This document shows positions 1 through 8,983 of a DNA stretch of 64,000 bases, piece by piece (within the stretch, counting starts at the first letter, position 1; the number at the start of each line of letters is the position of its first letter). The notes beneath the pieces are model-generated. The model worked only from the letters and a program-made list of their open reading frames with translations, was not told the origin of the DNA and searched no databases. The DNA lies in NCBI GenBank assembly GCA_023301565.1, contig JALZUO010000028.1, positions 17,219-81,218 of the forward strand, in the 5' to 3' direction. The position numbers were made by a program, and so were the translations under genes. The stretch is from Oligoflexales bacterium (GTDB taxonomy: Bacteria > Bdellovibrionota_B > Oligoflexia > Oligoflexales > JALZUQ01).

Positions 1-1374
1 CGCATAGCAGGTGCTTATTGGCTCGGAGACGAGAAAAAACCTATGCTTACACGCATCTACGCACTGGCGTTTGAAAACAAAGCAGAGCTGCGTGGGTATA
101 TTGATATGCGCGAAAAAGCGCGTGCTTTCGACCATAAAAAACTTGGTAAAGAACTCGACCTTTTTGTCATTGACGATACTGTAGGTAAAGGCCTTCCTCT
201 TTGGCTTCCAAACGGAACCGTCTTACGTGACGAAATTCAAAAGTACGCCGAAGAAGTAGAGTTTAAGTACGGTTACAAGCGTGTGTCGACACCGCACATA
301 ACCAAAAAAGAGCTCTACCTGCGAAGCCAGCATTTACCAGCTTACCAAGACGCAATGTTTCCGCCTCTTGTCATGGAAGAAGACGGCGCTAAAGAAGAAT
401 ACTACCTAAAGCCGATGAACTGCCCGCATCATCATCTAATCTACGCGGCTCGGCCCAAAAGTTATAGAGACCTTCCGCTGCGACTTGCCGAGTATGGGAC
501 AAACTACCGCTATGAAAAATCTGGTGAGCTTAGTGGTTTGATTCGGGTTCGAGGGATGACCTTAAATGATTCGCATATTTATATTCGTGAAAATCAGTTT
601 GAAGAAGAATTTCGTAAGGTCATTGATTTATATCAAGAGTGTTACGCGACCTTTGGCTTAACCGATTATACCTACCGCCTTTCGATTAGAGGCGCCGGAA
701 ACGAGTCTAAGTTTAAAGGTGACCCGGTAATGTGGGATAAAGCCGAAAAGCTTTTGGCAAAGGTGATGGATGAAGCAGGGCTAAGCTATTTTGTCGGTGA
801 GGGCGAGGCAGCTTTTTACGGCCCTAAAATAGATATTCAGTTTAAAAACATGCTCGGCAGAGAAGAAACCGTATCGACGATCCAAGTAGATTTCTTGTCT
901 CCAGATAATTTTGATCTGAGCTACACAGATGAGGACGGTAAAGACGCGCGGCCTGTGATCATTCATAGATCTCCCCTCTCGACTCTTGAGCGTTTTGTTA
1001 GCTATTTGATCGAGTATTACGGCGGCGCTTTCCCTACGTGGCTTGCACCCGTTCAGCTTTGCCTGCTGCCAGTCCATGAAGACGCGCTAAAGGTTTGCCG
1101 CCAGATTGAAGAGAGGCTACATAAACGCCGAGTTCGGGTTGAAATTGATGATAGCGACAATAGCTTTAACAAAAAGATCCGTATGAACGTTAAAAGAAAG
1201 ATTCCTATTTTAGGGATCATCGGCAAAAACGAAGTCGAAAGTGGCAGCATTACTCTGCGGCGTTATGGGATTGAAGAGCAAGAAACCTTAACTTTAGAGG
1301 CGTTTGAAAAGACTCTTCTTAAAGAGATCGAAGAGCGTGCGATGCACCGCGAAGCGATGACTTCGAAGCTATAG
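1..1374 (+). CDS. thrS: Threonyl-tRNA synthetase, C-terminal part (5' end outside window)
   Basis: Frame is open from base 1 (RIAGAYWLGDEKKPMLTRIYALAF, typical ThrRS); class II motifs MNCPHHHLIY, RVRGMTLNDSHIY and a C-terminal anticodon-binding domain. Confidence 0.97.
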   Translation, partial: RIAGAYWLGDEKKPMLTRIYALAFENKAELRGYIDMREKARAFDHKKLGKELDLFVIDDTVGKGLPLWLPNGTVLRDEIQKYAEEVEFKYGYKRVSTPHITKKELYLRSQHLPAYQDAMFPPLVMEEDGAKEEYYLKPMNCPHHHLIYAARPKSYRDLPLRLAEYGTNYRYEKSGELSGLIRVRGMTLNDSHIYIRENQFEEEFRKVIDLYQECYATFGLTDYTYRLSIRGAGNESKFKGDPVMWDKAEKLLAKVMDEAGLSYFVGEGEAAFYGPKIDIQFKNMLGREETVSTIQVDFLSPDNFDLSYTDEDGKDARPVIIHRSPLSTLERFVSYLIEYYGGAFPTWLAPVQLCLLPVHEDALKVCRQIEERLHKRRVRVEIDDSDNSFNKKIRMNVKRKIPILGIIGKNEVESGSITLRRYGIEEQETLTLEAFEKTLLKEIEERAMHREAMTSKL

Positions 1375-1435
1375 TTCAATACTAAGGTTCAATACTGTAG
1401 TTTGAAAACATGAATACAAGCGGACTCGCGGGGGT

Positions 1436-2470
1436 GTGATGGCGAAATTTTCAGGAGCAAAAGTATGGATCGACGGTCCAGGTGCAGTGCCCGGACTTTC
1501 TATCCAGGCTCAAGATGTTAGCGCCGAAGATTTGCCTGCAGGCTACCTTTTGGTAAAGACAGAGTATTCTTCGATCAACTACAAAGATGCTATAGCTATT
1601 ACCGGACGTGGCAAGATTCTGCGTTCTTTTCCGCTGACGCCAGGTATAGATTTTGCTGGAGAGGTCGTGCATAGCCATTCAGAAAAGTTCAAGGTTGGCC
1701 AAAAGGTTTTTGCAACTGGCCAAGGGTTTGGTGAAAAGCTCTCGGGTGGGTTGGCTACCTACTGCATTGCAGTAGAAGACAAAATACTTGCAGTTCCTGA
1801 TGCGTGGAAGCCAAAGCAAACCATGATTTTAGGGACTGCAGGGTTTACGGCAGGGCTTGCAGCTTTAAGAATGCAACAAGTAGAACACACAAGTGATTCT
1901 GGCTATATATCCGGGCCCATATTGGTCACAGGTGCGAGCGGCGGCGTGGGTAGCATCGCGACCGCTCTATTTGCAAAGCTTGGTTTTGAGGTTTGGGCGT
2001 TGTCATCGAAAAAGACCAGGCACACATATCTCAAAAGCTTGGGAGCCCGTAAGGTTATGACGCCAGAAGAGTTTTTTAGCCAAGAGCTAAAAACAGTCGA
2101 TAGGCCTAGGGCCCTTGAAAAAGGTGTGTTAGGTGGTGTGGTAGACAATGTTGGCGGTGAGTTGCTGTCTAAGCTCATTCCGTTTGTAAACCTATGGGGG
2201 AACGTTGCCTCGATTGGGCTGGCAGCTGGAGCGGAGCTAAGCTCTACGGTTATGCCACACATTTTGCGAGGGGTGAGTATCTTGGGCATCAGCAGTACAA
2301 ACTGCCCGCCCCATCTAAGAGAAAAGGTTTGGGAGCTTTTGGCCAAAAACTTTAGTCCAGAAGATCTGGAAGGGTTTATAGAAGAGGTTGTGCCACTGAG
2401 CGAAGTTTTTCGGGTGAGCACAGAGCTTTTGGACCGAAAACGCTCACGTAGGACCTTGGTGCAAATTTGA
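1436..2470 (+). CDS. YhdH/AcuI-like medium-chain dehydrogenase/quinone oxidoreductase
   Basis: MDR family features: SSINYKDAIAITGRGKI, FPLTPGIDFAGEV, VTGASGGVGSIA nucleotide-binding motif. Confidence 0.88.
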   Translation: MMAKFSGAKVWIDGPGAVPGLSIQAQDVSAEDLPAGYLLVKTEYSSINYKDAIAITGRGKILRSFPLTPGIDFAGEVVHSHSEKFKVGQKVFATGQGFGEKLSGGLATYCIAVEDKILAVPDAWKPKQTMILGTAGFTAGLAALRMQQVEHTSDSGYISGPILVTGASGGVGSIATALFAKLGFEVWALSSKKTRHTYLKSLGARKVMTPEEFFSQELKTVDRPRALEKGVLGGVVDNVGGELLSKLIPFVNLWGNVASIGLAAGAELSSTVMPHILRGVSILGISSTNCPPHLREKVWELLAKNFSPEDLEGFIEEVVPLSEVFRVSTELLDRKRSRRTLVQI

Positions 2471-2501
2471 AAATATTTTTTAAAAGGCTTTAAGGTTTAC
2501 C

Positions 2502-3242
2502 ATGAACAAACCAACTACTAACATCTCTGTTTCGGTCACCAAAGAGCGTTATCAGGTAAAAACCGTCGATAACCAAGAAGAGCTGGATGCTGCTATGCAG
2601 CTTCGGGTGCAGTCGTTTCACCGTGAAATGGCTGGCATCTCTTCGACGACAAACGACATGACCCAGTACGATGTAGTCGGTGACATTATGATTGTAAGAG
2701 ACCTTGAGCTTGATAAAACTGTTGGCTGTTACCGCGTGATATCGAGCACGCACACAGACCTATTCTATAGTTCACAGTTTTTTGATTGCTCCGAGTTTTT
2801 GGCCTTGCCCGGAACAAAAGTTGAAATGAGTAGAGCTTGCATAGACCCAGAGTATCGCAACGGATCAACTTTGCGCCTGCTTTGGACCGGGATTCACGAG
2901 TACGCACAAAAAGCTAAAGCCGATTACGTTTTTGGTTGCAGCGGTGTGTGGACGAACCGCCCAGAAGAGGTAGGTCTTTTAAAAGCGCATTTACACGATA
3001 AAGACGCGGTATATGTTCGTAGCCGGATCTCTCCGATTGTCACCGGCAAAGAACCTGCGCCGCGGCCGGGTGAACCCTTTGAAACCAACCCCAAAAAGTT
3101 TATGCCCGGAATCATGCGGGTGTATCTAACAGTAGGCGCAAAGGTTTTTCCAGAAGCTGCCTATGACCCTGCCTTTGATTGCTACCTGATGTTCACGGCC
3201 TTGCACTTGCAAGAAGAAATCCTCGATCACATGCGTAAATAA
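2502..3242 (+). CDS. GNAT-fold N-acyltransferase (OlsB/ornithine-acyl-ACP acyltransferase-like)
   Basis: Pattern AMQLRVQSFHREM...YDVVGDIMIVRD...VGCYRV...VEMSRACIDPEYRNGSTLRLLWTGI resembles the OlsB/hemolysin-type acetyltransferase family. Confidence 0.7.
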   Translation: MNKPTTNISVSVTKERYQVKTVDNQEELDAAMQLRVQSFHREMAGISSTTNDMTQYDVVGDIMIVRDLELDKTVGCYRVISSTHTDLFYSSQFFDCSEFLALPGTKVEMSRACIDPEYRNGSTLRLLWTGIHEYAQKAKADYVFGCSGVWTNRPEEVGLLKAHLHDKDAVYVRSRISPIVTGKEPAPRPGEPFETNPKKFMPGIMRVYLTVGAKVFPEAAYDPAFDCYLMFTALHLQEEILDHMRK

Positions 3243-3980
3243 ATGAAGACAGACCTTAAAAACTGGCTGGTGGTTATACCAGCAAGGCTAGAGAGCACGC
3301 GGCTTCCGAACAAGCCCCTTGCTATGGTAGCGTCTAAACCACTTATTTACTGGGTACACTCGCAGGTAGCAAAACTTGAAAGTTATGGTGCTGATGTGGT
3401 GGTTGCCATCGATGACTTGAAGACAGAAGAGGCATGCAAGCAATTTAAAATTCCGTTCGTGCAAACTTCTAAAAAACATAAAAGTGGCACGGACCGTGTG
3501 GCTGAAGTTGCAAAAGACCACGGCAAGGATTTTATATTAAATGTCCAAGGGGACGAGCCACATATATCTGTGGGTGATCTTGCGGCGCTGATGCAAAGGA
3601 TGGAGGCCGACTCTGGCAAGATGGGAACTCTTGTTTTTAAAACCAATGATCCAAAGGTTTTAGAAAACCCAAACAGGGTTAAAGCTATCGTGGAAGGCAG
3701 TATGGCCATCGATTTTTGTAGAAGCTATTCTTATTGTGAGGACTCAGCAGCGGGTGTTTCTTCCGTGTTTCTTCACGTTGGTGTGTACGCATTTCAAAAA
3801 GAGTATCTTTTGACCTTTTGCCAGTTGCCGCAATCGGAACGCGAGAAGTCTCTTCGCCTCGAACAAATGCGGGCTCTAGATAATGGGGGAGAAATCCTTA
3901 CTGTCGAAGCCGAAAAGTTTACGACTGGCATCGATACACCTGAGGACCTCGAAGCTTTTCGGCGAGGCCTGAACTCTTAG
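3243..3980 (+). CDS. kdsB: 3-deoxy-manno-octulosonate cytidylyltransferase
   Basis: VVIPARLESTRLPNKPLA, NVQGDEPHI, GIDTPEDLEAFR. Confidence 0.93.
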   Translation: MKTDLKNWLVVIPARLESTRLPNKPLAMVASKPLIYWVHSQVAKLESYGADVVVAIDDLKTEEACKQFKIPFVQTSKKHKSGTDRVAEVAKDHGKDFILNVQGDEPHISVGDLAALMQRMEADSGKMGTLVFKTNDPKVLENPNRVKAIVEGSMAIDFCRSYSYCEDSAAGVSSVFLHVGVYAFQKEYLLTFCQLPQSEREKSLRLEQMRALDNGGEILTVEAEKFTTGIDTPEDLEAFRRGLNS

Positions 3981-4118
3981 AATTCTTAACTTACTGAAAA
4001 TAAAACGTAAATTTAAGAGCGCAAGCACTTTCAAATATTGCTTAATAGTTGTGCGTTTTGCCTCTGGTTGCTACACTCCCCTGGATTGAATTGTGAACGG
4101 CGTGAATGGAGAGTTTTG

Positions 4119-4589
4119 ATGCGTATAAGTGTAGTGTTTTTGGCTTGTGTAAGTGTGTTTGGTTTGGCTGTCTCTTGCGGTAGCTCTGATGGCGGCGGAA
4201 AAAAATCAAAGGACGAAAAATTTTTAAACGAGGGCGCATGTAAAGGAACAGAAAACATTGTTGCAGAGCAAACAAAACTTGTTCTAAAGGTTCCTTTGGG
4301 TGCTTTGTACGCGCAAAATACAGAAATGAGCTCGGCTGTGCTGAAGTTTCAAAAAGCTGATGGCTCGGCCGTAGACGGAGCCGTCCTTTTGTCGGCTAAG
4401 CCGGAAATGAAGTGTTGCGGTGGTACCCCTGATCAAGACGACATTGAACTAATTGATAATGGTGACGGCAGCTTTGATATAGAAAAAATATTTTTTAATA
4501 AAGCAGGTGAGTGGCTACTTCAGGCTAAATACTGCGCGCAAGGTAAGGCCGTCGTAGAAATCGTAGAGTTTCCAGTAAAAGCCGAATAG
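4119..4589 (+). CDS. Putative lipoprotein with YtkA/FixH-like domain and a CCGG Cys pair
   Basis: Start moved to ATG 4119: MRISVVFLACVSVFGLAVSCGSS has signal peptide and lipobox; C-terminal MKCCGGTPDQDDIELIDNGDGSFDIEKIFFNKAGEWLLQ resembles the YtkA-like pattern. Confidence 0.6.
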   Translation: MRISVVFLACVSVFGLAVSCGSSDGGGKKSKDEKFLNEGACKGTENIVAEQTKLVLKVPLGALYAQNTEMSSAVLKFQKADGSAVDGAVLLSAKPEMKCCGGTPDQDDIELIDNGDGSFDIEKIFFNKAGEWLLQAKYCAQGKAVVEIVEFPVKAE

Positions 4590-4627
4590 TTGTTTGAGCC
4601 ATTAATTATTTAGAAGCGAGAAGAGTC

Positions 4628-5527
4628 GTGCAAAAGAAAACTCAGTTTTGGTTAGTGCTATCGCTTGTCAGCTTGATGCTCGCGCAAGTTCCACACCTTC
4701 TGGCTTGTGCTTCGTGCGGTAGTGGTGCAGGTGATGCCATTTTTTTAGGTCCAAATGAAAAGTTTAAGCTCTACACTGCAGCAAGAGTGCAAAACTTTGT
4801 TTATAGGCTCGGAAGCGAAGGCGACAAAGCGGCAGTTTATGACGTATCACAGCAGCGATACGTAGACGTGGGCCTAGCGTACCGAATATTGCCACGCGCT
4901 TATGTTTCCGTTTATTCAGGCGCGCAGTGGAACCACTCAGACGATCGTTCGGACTCTGGCGTGCAGCAGCCTTTATTTGCAGGCAGGGTTACCTTGCTCA
5001 GAACAGACATTGCAAAAAGCTGGCGGCCGCAGCTGCAGGTTTTGATGTCTTATCGTCCTAAGATGTTTACAGACCGCTATGAAGGCTTGGACAGACAAGG
5101 GCTTGATGTGTTTGGTTCTGGGCATCATGAGGTTTCTATCGGTTACGACGCATTTAATAACCTTAAGAAAGTATTTTGGGGTGTTTCTCAAAGCCTAAAG
5201 GTTTCGACAGAAACAGATGTCGGTGATGATATTAAGACGCGGCCAGGCATCCAAACAAGTCATATTGCCAGTGTTGGTGCGGCTTACTATAGGCAAAACA
5301 AGGTTATGGCCGGCTATATTTTAAGCCTACGGGAAGAGCGGGTAAGCAGCGGAGATTCTATTGACGGGACAAAGATGCGAAGCCATGGGGCTTATATTGG
5401 TGCTGACTATAAACTGAAAAAAAATACGCAAATTCGAGCAACTTACACAGCAAGCGGTCTTGGAAACTCTAAGAATACGGGTAGAGCCGGTGGGTTAACC
5501 TTGGGTTTGTTTCATACATGGTTTTAA
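4628..5527 (+). CDS. Secreted/outer-membrane protein of unknown function, Cys-containing mature N-terminus
   Basis: GTG start, signal peptide ending LLACASCGSG; alternating aromatic/polar segments typical of outer-membrane strands, terminal W-F. Confidence 0.55.
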   Translation: MQKKTQFWLVLSLVSLMLAQVPHLLACASCGSGAGDAIFLGPNEKFKLYTAARVQNFVYRLGSEGDKAAVYDVSQQRYVDVGLAYRILPRAYVSVYSGAQWNHSDDRSDSGVQQPLFAGRVTLLRTDIAKSWRPQLQVLMSYRPKMFTDRYEGLDRQGLDVFGSGHHEVSIGYDAFNNLKKVFWGVSQSLKVSTETDVGDDIKTRPGIQTSHIASVGAAYYRQNKVMAGYILSLREERVSSGDSIDGTKMRSHGAYIGADYKLKKNTQIRATYTASGLGNSKNTGRAGGLTLGLFHTWF

Positions 5528-5540
5528 ATACGGTTTTTAT

Positions 5541-5963
5541 ATGTCAATAGGTCTTTTCTTTTTTCTATCTTTTCTTAGTGTTTTTATGTCAGCCGATGCA
5601 AATGCCGATGCAGTAAAAACCTATGTTTCTCAAAAGCAATCAACTCCTGAGTGCCAACCGATTCATGCGGTTAGCGCTAGGAAGATTTTCCAAGAACAAG
5701 AGCTTAGCGGTAAAACCAGAGTCATATGGTTTGCTAGCTGGTGCGGAGCTTGCCGGAAAAAAATAGCAGATTTGTCGGCTGCTGAGCTCAAGAAAACAGT
5801 TTTTGTAGGCCTTTTAGAAAGCCAAGCAAAGTCAAGTAGGGCACTAAAGGTCATGCTGCGGGGCAGGCAGGGGACGGTGAAGCTACCTTGCTACAGCGAT
5901 TCAAACGGGCAAGTAGCCGAGCTTTATAAGGTCTCGGGATTGCCGGCTTCTACGAAGCTCTAG
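5541..5963 (+). CDS. Thioredoxin-like (TlpA-type) protein, apparently C-terminally truncated
   Basis: Signal peptide; WFASWCGACRKK active site; GLPAST cis-Pro-like loop immediately followed by the stop. Confidence 0.65.
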   Translation: MSIGLFFFLSFLSVFMSADANADAVKTYVSQKQSTPECQPIHAVSARKIFQEQELSGKTRVIWFASWCGACRKKIADLSAAELKKTVFVGLLESQAKSSRALKVMLRGRQGTVKLPCYSDSNGQVAELYKVSGLPASTKL

Positions 5964-6174
5964 GCTTTTACTTTTTTAATACACTCACTGATTCAGATTT
6001 ATTCAAAAAATTCATTCTAAAAAAATAGCCTCCAACGCTGAACCCATGGGGTAGATCACTTTCAAGGTTTCTTAGATAACGTAGACCTAGTGCGGTCTGT
6101 TTAACGTTACTATAGAAAAAGTTTTTTTCTGGCTTTGGGTAGCTGGCAAGAGTGCTTTATGGGAAAGATCAAAG

Positions 6175-7338
6175 ATGAAATCGATATTTATTCTCCTAGT
6201 AATAGCTGTGTTTTTTGGGTTACCTGCCGTACGAGCGGATGCAAAGCCACTGTGTAACCTTGCTAGAAGTAAAGCCATGCTTGCAAAAAACAAGCTACAT
6301 GAAAAAATGTTTTCTTCAGTCAAAGCAGTCAAAAGTATGGAGCGTCGCCGTAGGATTGTTAAAGGTGTATTTGAACCTATTGCGCAAAAGCAGAGACTAG
6401 ACGTTTATAAAACAAAACACTCTTTAGACTTTCTTGAGCTCGATGCTTTGTCTCGCCGCGATATGTCCATCATAGATGCAGTGCGAGAATCCATTAAGAT
6501 TTCTGGGCTGGAAATAAGTTTTAAAAATAGCAGGATGAAGCTTGCCTCGGATGCAGCCTTATATGGTTTTACTGCCGACCAAGCCTTGGCTGCATATGAT
6601 GCTATGCAAAGTGAGATGATCAAACAGGGAGCCAACACGCGAAACTCGCTTTTTAAATGGGATGTCCAATCGGTTTCCTTGCTTAAGATGCTATCGACCT
6701 TGTCACCATCTGAGATTCTCAGCTATCAGCGGCGGGCGAAGATGCTACTGGGCCCTATTACGCCGCCTGCATGGGACGAAGTGCTTAGGGTTCATTTGAT
6801 GACTGGTGATTCTATAGAGTCGATTGTCGGTGCAGCAAAATCGATTACGAGTATTGCTGAGTTTGCAGAATTTTTTGATAATCACTCGGGCCACGACTAC
6901 ATATCAGTTGGGTTGATTCAAAATGCTGCTTTTTCGGGTAAATACGAAGTAGAAAAGTACGTGTTAGATTGGAAAGCAAGAAGGTCCAGCTTCGTCGACA
7001 CTCAGGCTGCCTACTCCCTGCTTTTTTCCTCTGTAACTTTAGCTAAGACCGTTTCTGAACTGCAAGAAGAACGGATGCCTAAACTAGTAGAACAAGTCAA
7101 AGAGGTGAGAGCAGAGCTGAAGTTGCCGCGTATCGGTCCAAAAAGTAATCTGATGGAAGTAATGGTCGCCTCCATGATTGAAAAAAGTGCTTTTCATGGC
7201 ATTAGTGACGATACCATACTCAAGGTTTACCGAGAGCTTCTTGTAAGAGGTTATGATGCTCAAGACATACCCGGTTACTGGGGAACGATGAATAAAGCCT
7301 TAAAGGCGGTTATTGCGGATAGCTTTCCTGTTATATAG
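6175..7338 (+). CDS. Secreted protein of unknown function (paralogue A of a tandem pair)
   Basis: Signal peptide MKSIFILLVIAVFFGLPAVRADA; extensive similarity to the translation of 7583-8753. Confidence 0.7.
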   Translation: MKSIFILLVIAVFFGLPAVRADAKPLCNLARSKAMLAKNKLHEKMFSSVKAVKSMERRRRIVKGVFEPIAQKQRLDVYKTKHSLDFLELDALSRRDMSIIDAVRESIKISGLEISFKNSRMKLASDAALYGFTADQALAAYDAMQSEMIKQGANTRNSLFKWDVQSVSLLKMLSTLSPSEILSYQRRAKMLLGPITPPAWDEVLRVHLMTGDSIESIVGAAKSITSIAEFAEFFDNHSGHDYISVGLIQNAAFSGKYEVEKYVLDWKARRSSFVDTQAAYSLLFSSVTLAKTVSELQEERMPKLVEQVKEVRAELKLPRIGPKSNLMEVMVASMIEKSAFHGISDDTILKVYRELLVRGYDAQDIPGYWGTMNKALKAVIADSFPVI

Positions 7339-7512
7339 GAACCAAGTACAGACCGTTTTTTTTGTCTCGTATGTTTAGGTTTTGTACAAGTCTACCTATT
7401 GAATCTTTTGTTTTTTTGGCAATTGAATGGGTGGCATTGTGTTCAAGGTGATCGACCACAATGCCGCTACGGTGAACTTTGTTACTTGTATTATATGGGG
7501 GGTGCTGTTTCT

Positions 7513-7560
7513 CACTGTGTAATGTACCTACTTAGGCACACAGTTGGTCGGTTTTTTTTA
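7513..7560 (+). terminator. Terminator-like hairpin upstream of paralogue B
   Basis: ACTGTGT (7514-7520) / ACACAGT (7538-7544) perfect inverted repeat with nested CCT/AGG, then a T8 run at 7552-7559. Confidence 0.55.
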
Positions 7561-7582
7561 TTGTAGTATAGGGAAAAAATCC

Positions 7583-8753
7583 ATGAAGTTTATCGTCGGT
7601 TTGTTGTTATTGTGGGTAACCCTTGGAGTTAGTTTGACAGCAGGTGCTAGCCCTCGATGCAACCTTGTAAGGGTTGAAAGTAGACTAATTGAGAATAAAA
7701 ATAATGAACGGACCTTTTCAGCAAAAAACTCCGTAGACGCTATGGAACTTAGGGGCCAAGTTGTTAGGGCGATGTTTGTTCCTGTCGCGAAAAAAAATGG
7801 TTATAACTCTTCCAGTGTCGACGTTATTGTTAACTTGATGGAAATCCATGCTTCGCGGAGTAGAGGACCTTCGATAGCTGCTTCAGTGAAAGAATCCATG
7901 AAAATAACAGGAGTTGAAGTAGGTACATCAAATAACAGACACCAGCTTGCAATGGATGCAGCTACATACGGGGTTAGTGCTGACGAGGCTCTAGCGTTAT
8001 TTGACGATATGCAGAATGAAATGATCAAACAAGGAGCTAATACACAAAACCCAATTTTTAAAATCCGATGTTGAATCACTTGCGACGGTTAAAATGTTGT
8101 CGACCTGGTCACCACCTGAGGTTCTTCACTACCAACAGCTTGCTAAGAATTTACTTGGTCCCAATACCCCGTCAGCAGCAGATGAGGTTCTTATAGTCCA
8201 CCTTATGACATGGGAGTTAATTGAGACTATCGTTAATTCTGCAAAATCTATTACAGAAATAGCTGAATTCGCCAAGTATTTTGAGGACGGTGCAGACGGG
8301 GTAAATAGTTACTTTAGATCAGTCAGCTTACTTCAGTACGCTGCTTTTACAGGTCGTTCAGAAGTTAAGAGGTTTGTAGAAGATTGGAAGGTGAATAGAG
8401 ATAGCTTCACTGATCGTCCTTCTGCAGACTCTTTATTGTATTCTTCGGTAGTGTTGCAAAAAACTATCTCAGAATTGCGACGTAGTCGATTACCTACTAT
8501 AGCGAAAGAAATTAATAACATCAGAGCTGAGTTGAAGTTGCCTGTAGTCAGTTTTAGGGACCCATTTATGGAAAAGGCTGTAGCTGCTATCCTTGAAAAA
8601 AATGCTCTTCACGGGATTAGTGATAAGACAACTTTGAAGGCCTACAGAGAGCTTTTGGAAAGAGGCTATGGCAGAGACAGTGTAGAGGCTTTTTCGCGTC
8701 AGATGAGTAGTGCGTTGCATATGGTTGTGTTAGTTAGCTTTCCTGTCCTTTAA
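7583..8753 (+). pseudogene. Secreted protein of unknown function (paralogue B), frameshifted at about 8055-8063
   Basis: ORFs 7544-8074 and 8094-8753 together match paralogue A end to end. Removing one base from TTTTTAAAA (8055-8063) restores IFK-SDVESLATVKMLSTW versus LFKWDVQSVSLLKMLSTL. Confidence 0.75.
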
Positions 8754-8983
8754 ATTTTTTCGTTTAGCTAGGGTTTCATGGTGCTTTCTTGCTTTTCGAT
8801 TGACGTGGCGGTCCTCTTGTCTTCTTGAGTAAAAAACAAACATCTTCCTCTAGCGACCTCCTGTTGAGGGTATACCAAGCTTTCAACTAGGCAGTTTGCC
8901 GCTCTTTGCATTCTTTGTTGTGATTTTAAGTTATCCCTGCAAAAGTTAAAAAATATTTTCATGCATTTGTCAGGGAGAGACAC

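Noticed and set aside
1903-2421. 172-aa minus-strand ORF
   Set aside because: Fully antisense to the YhdH-like dehydrogenase; composition looks like a shadow ORF.
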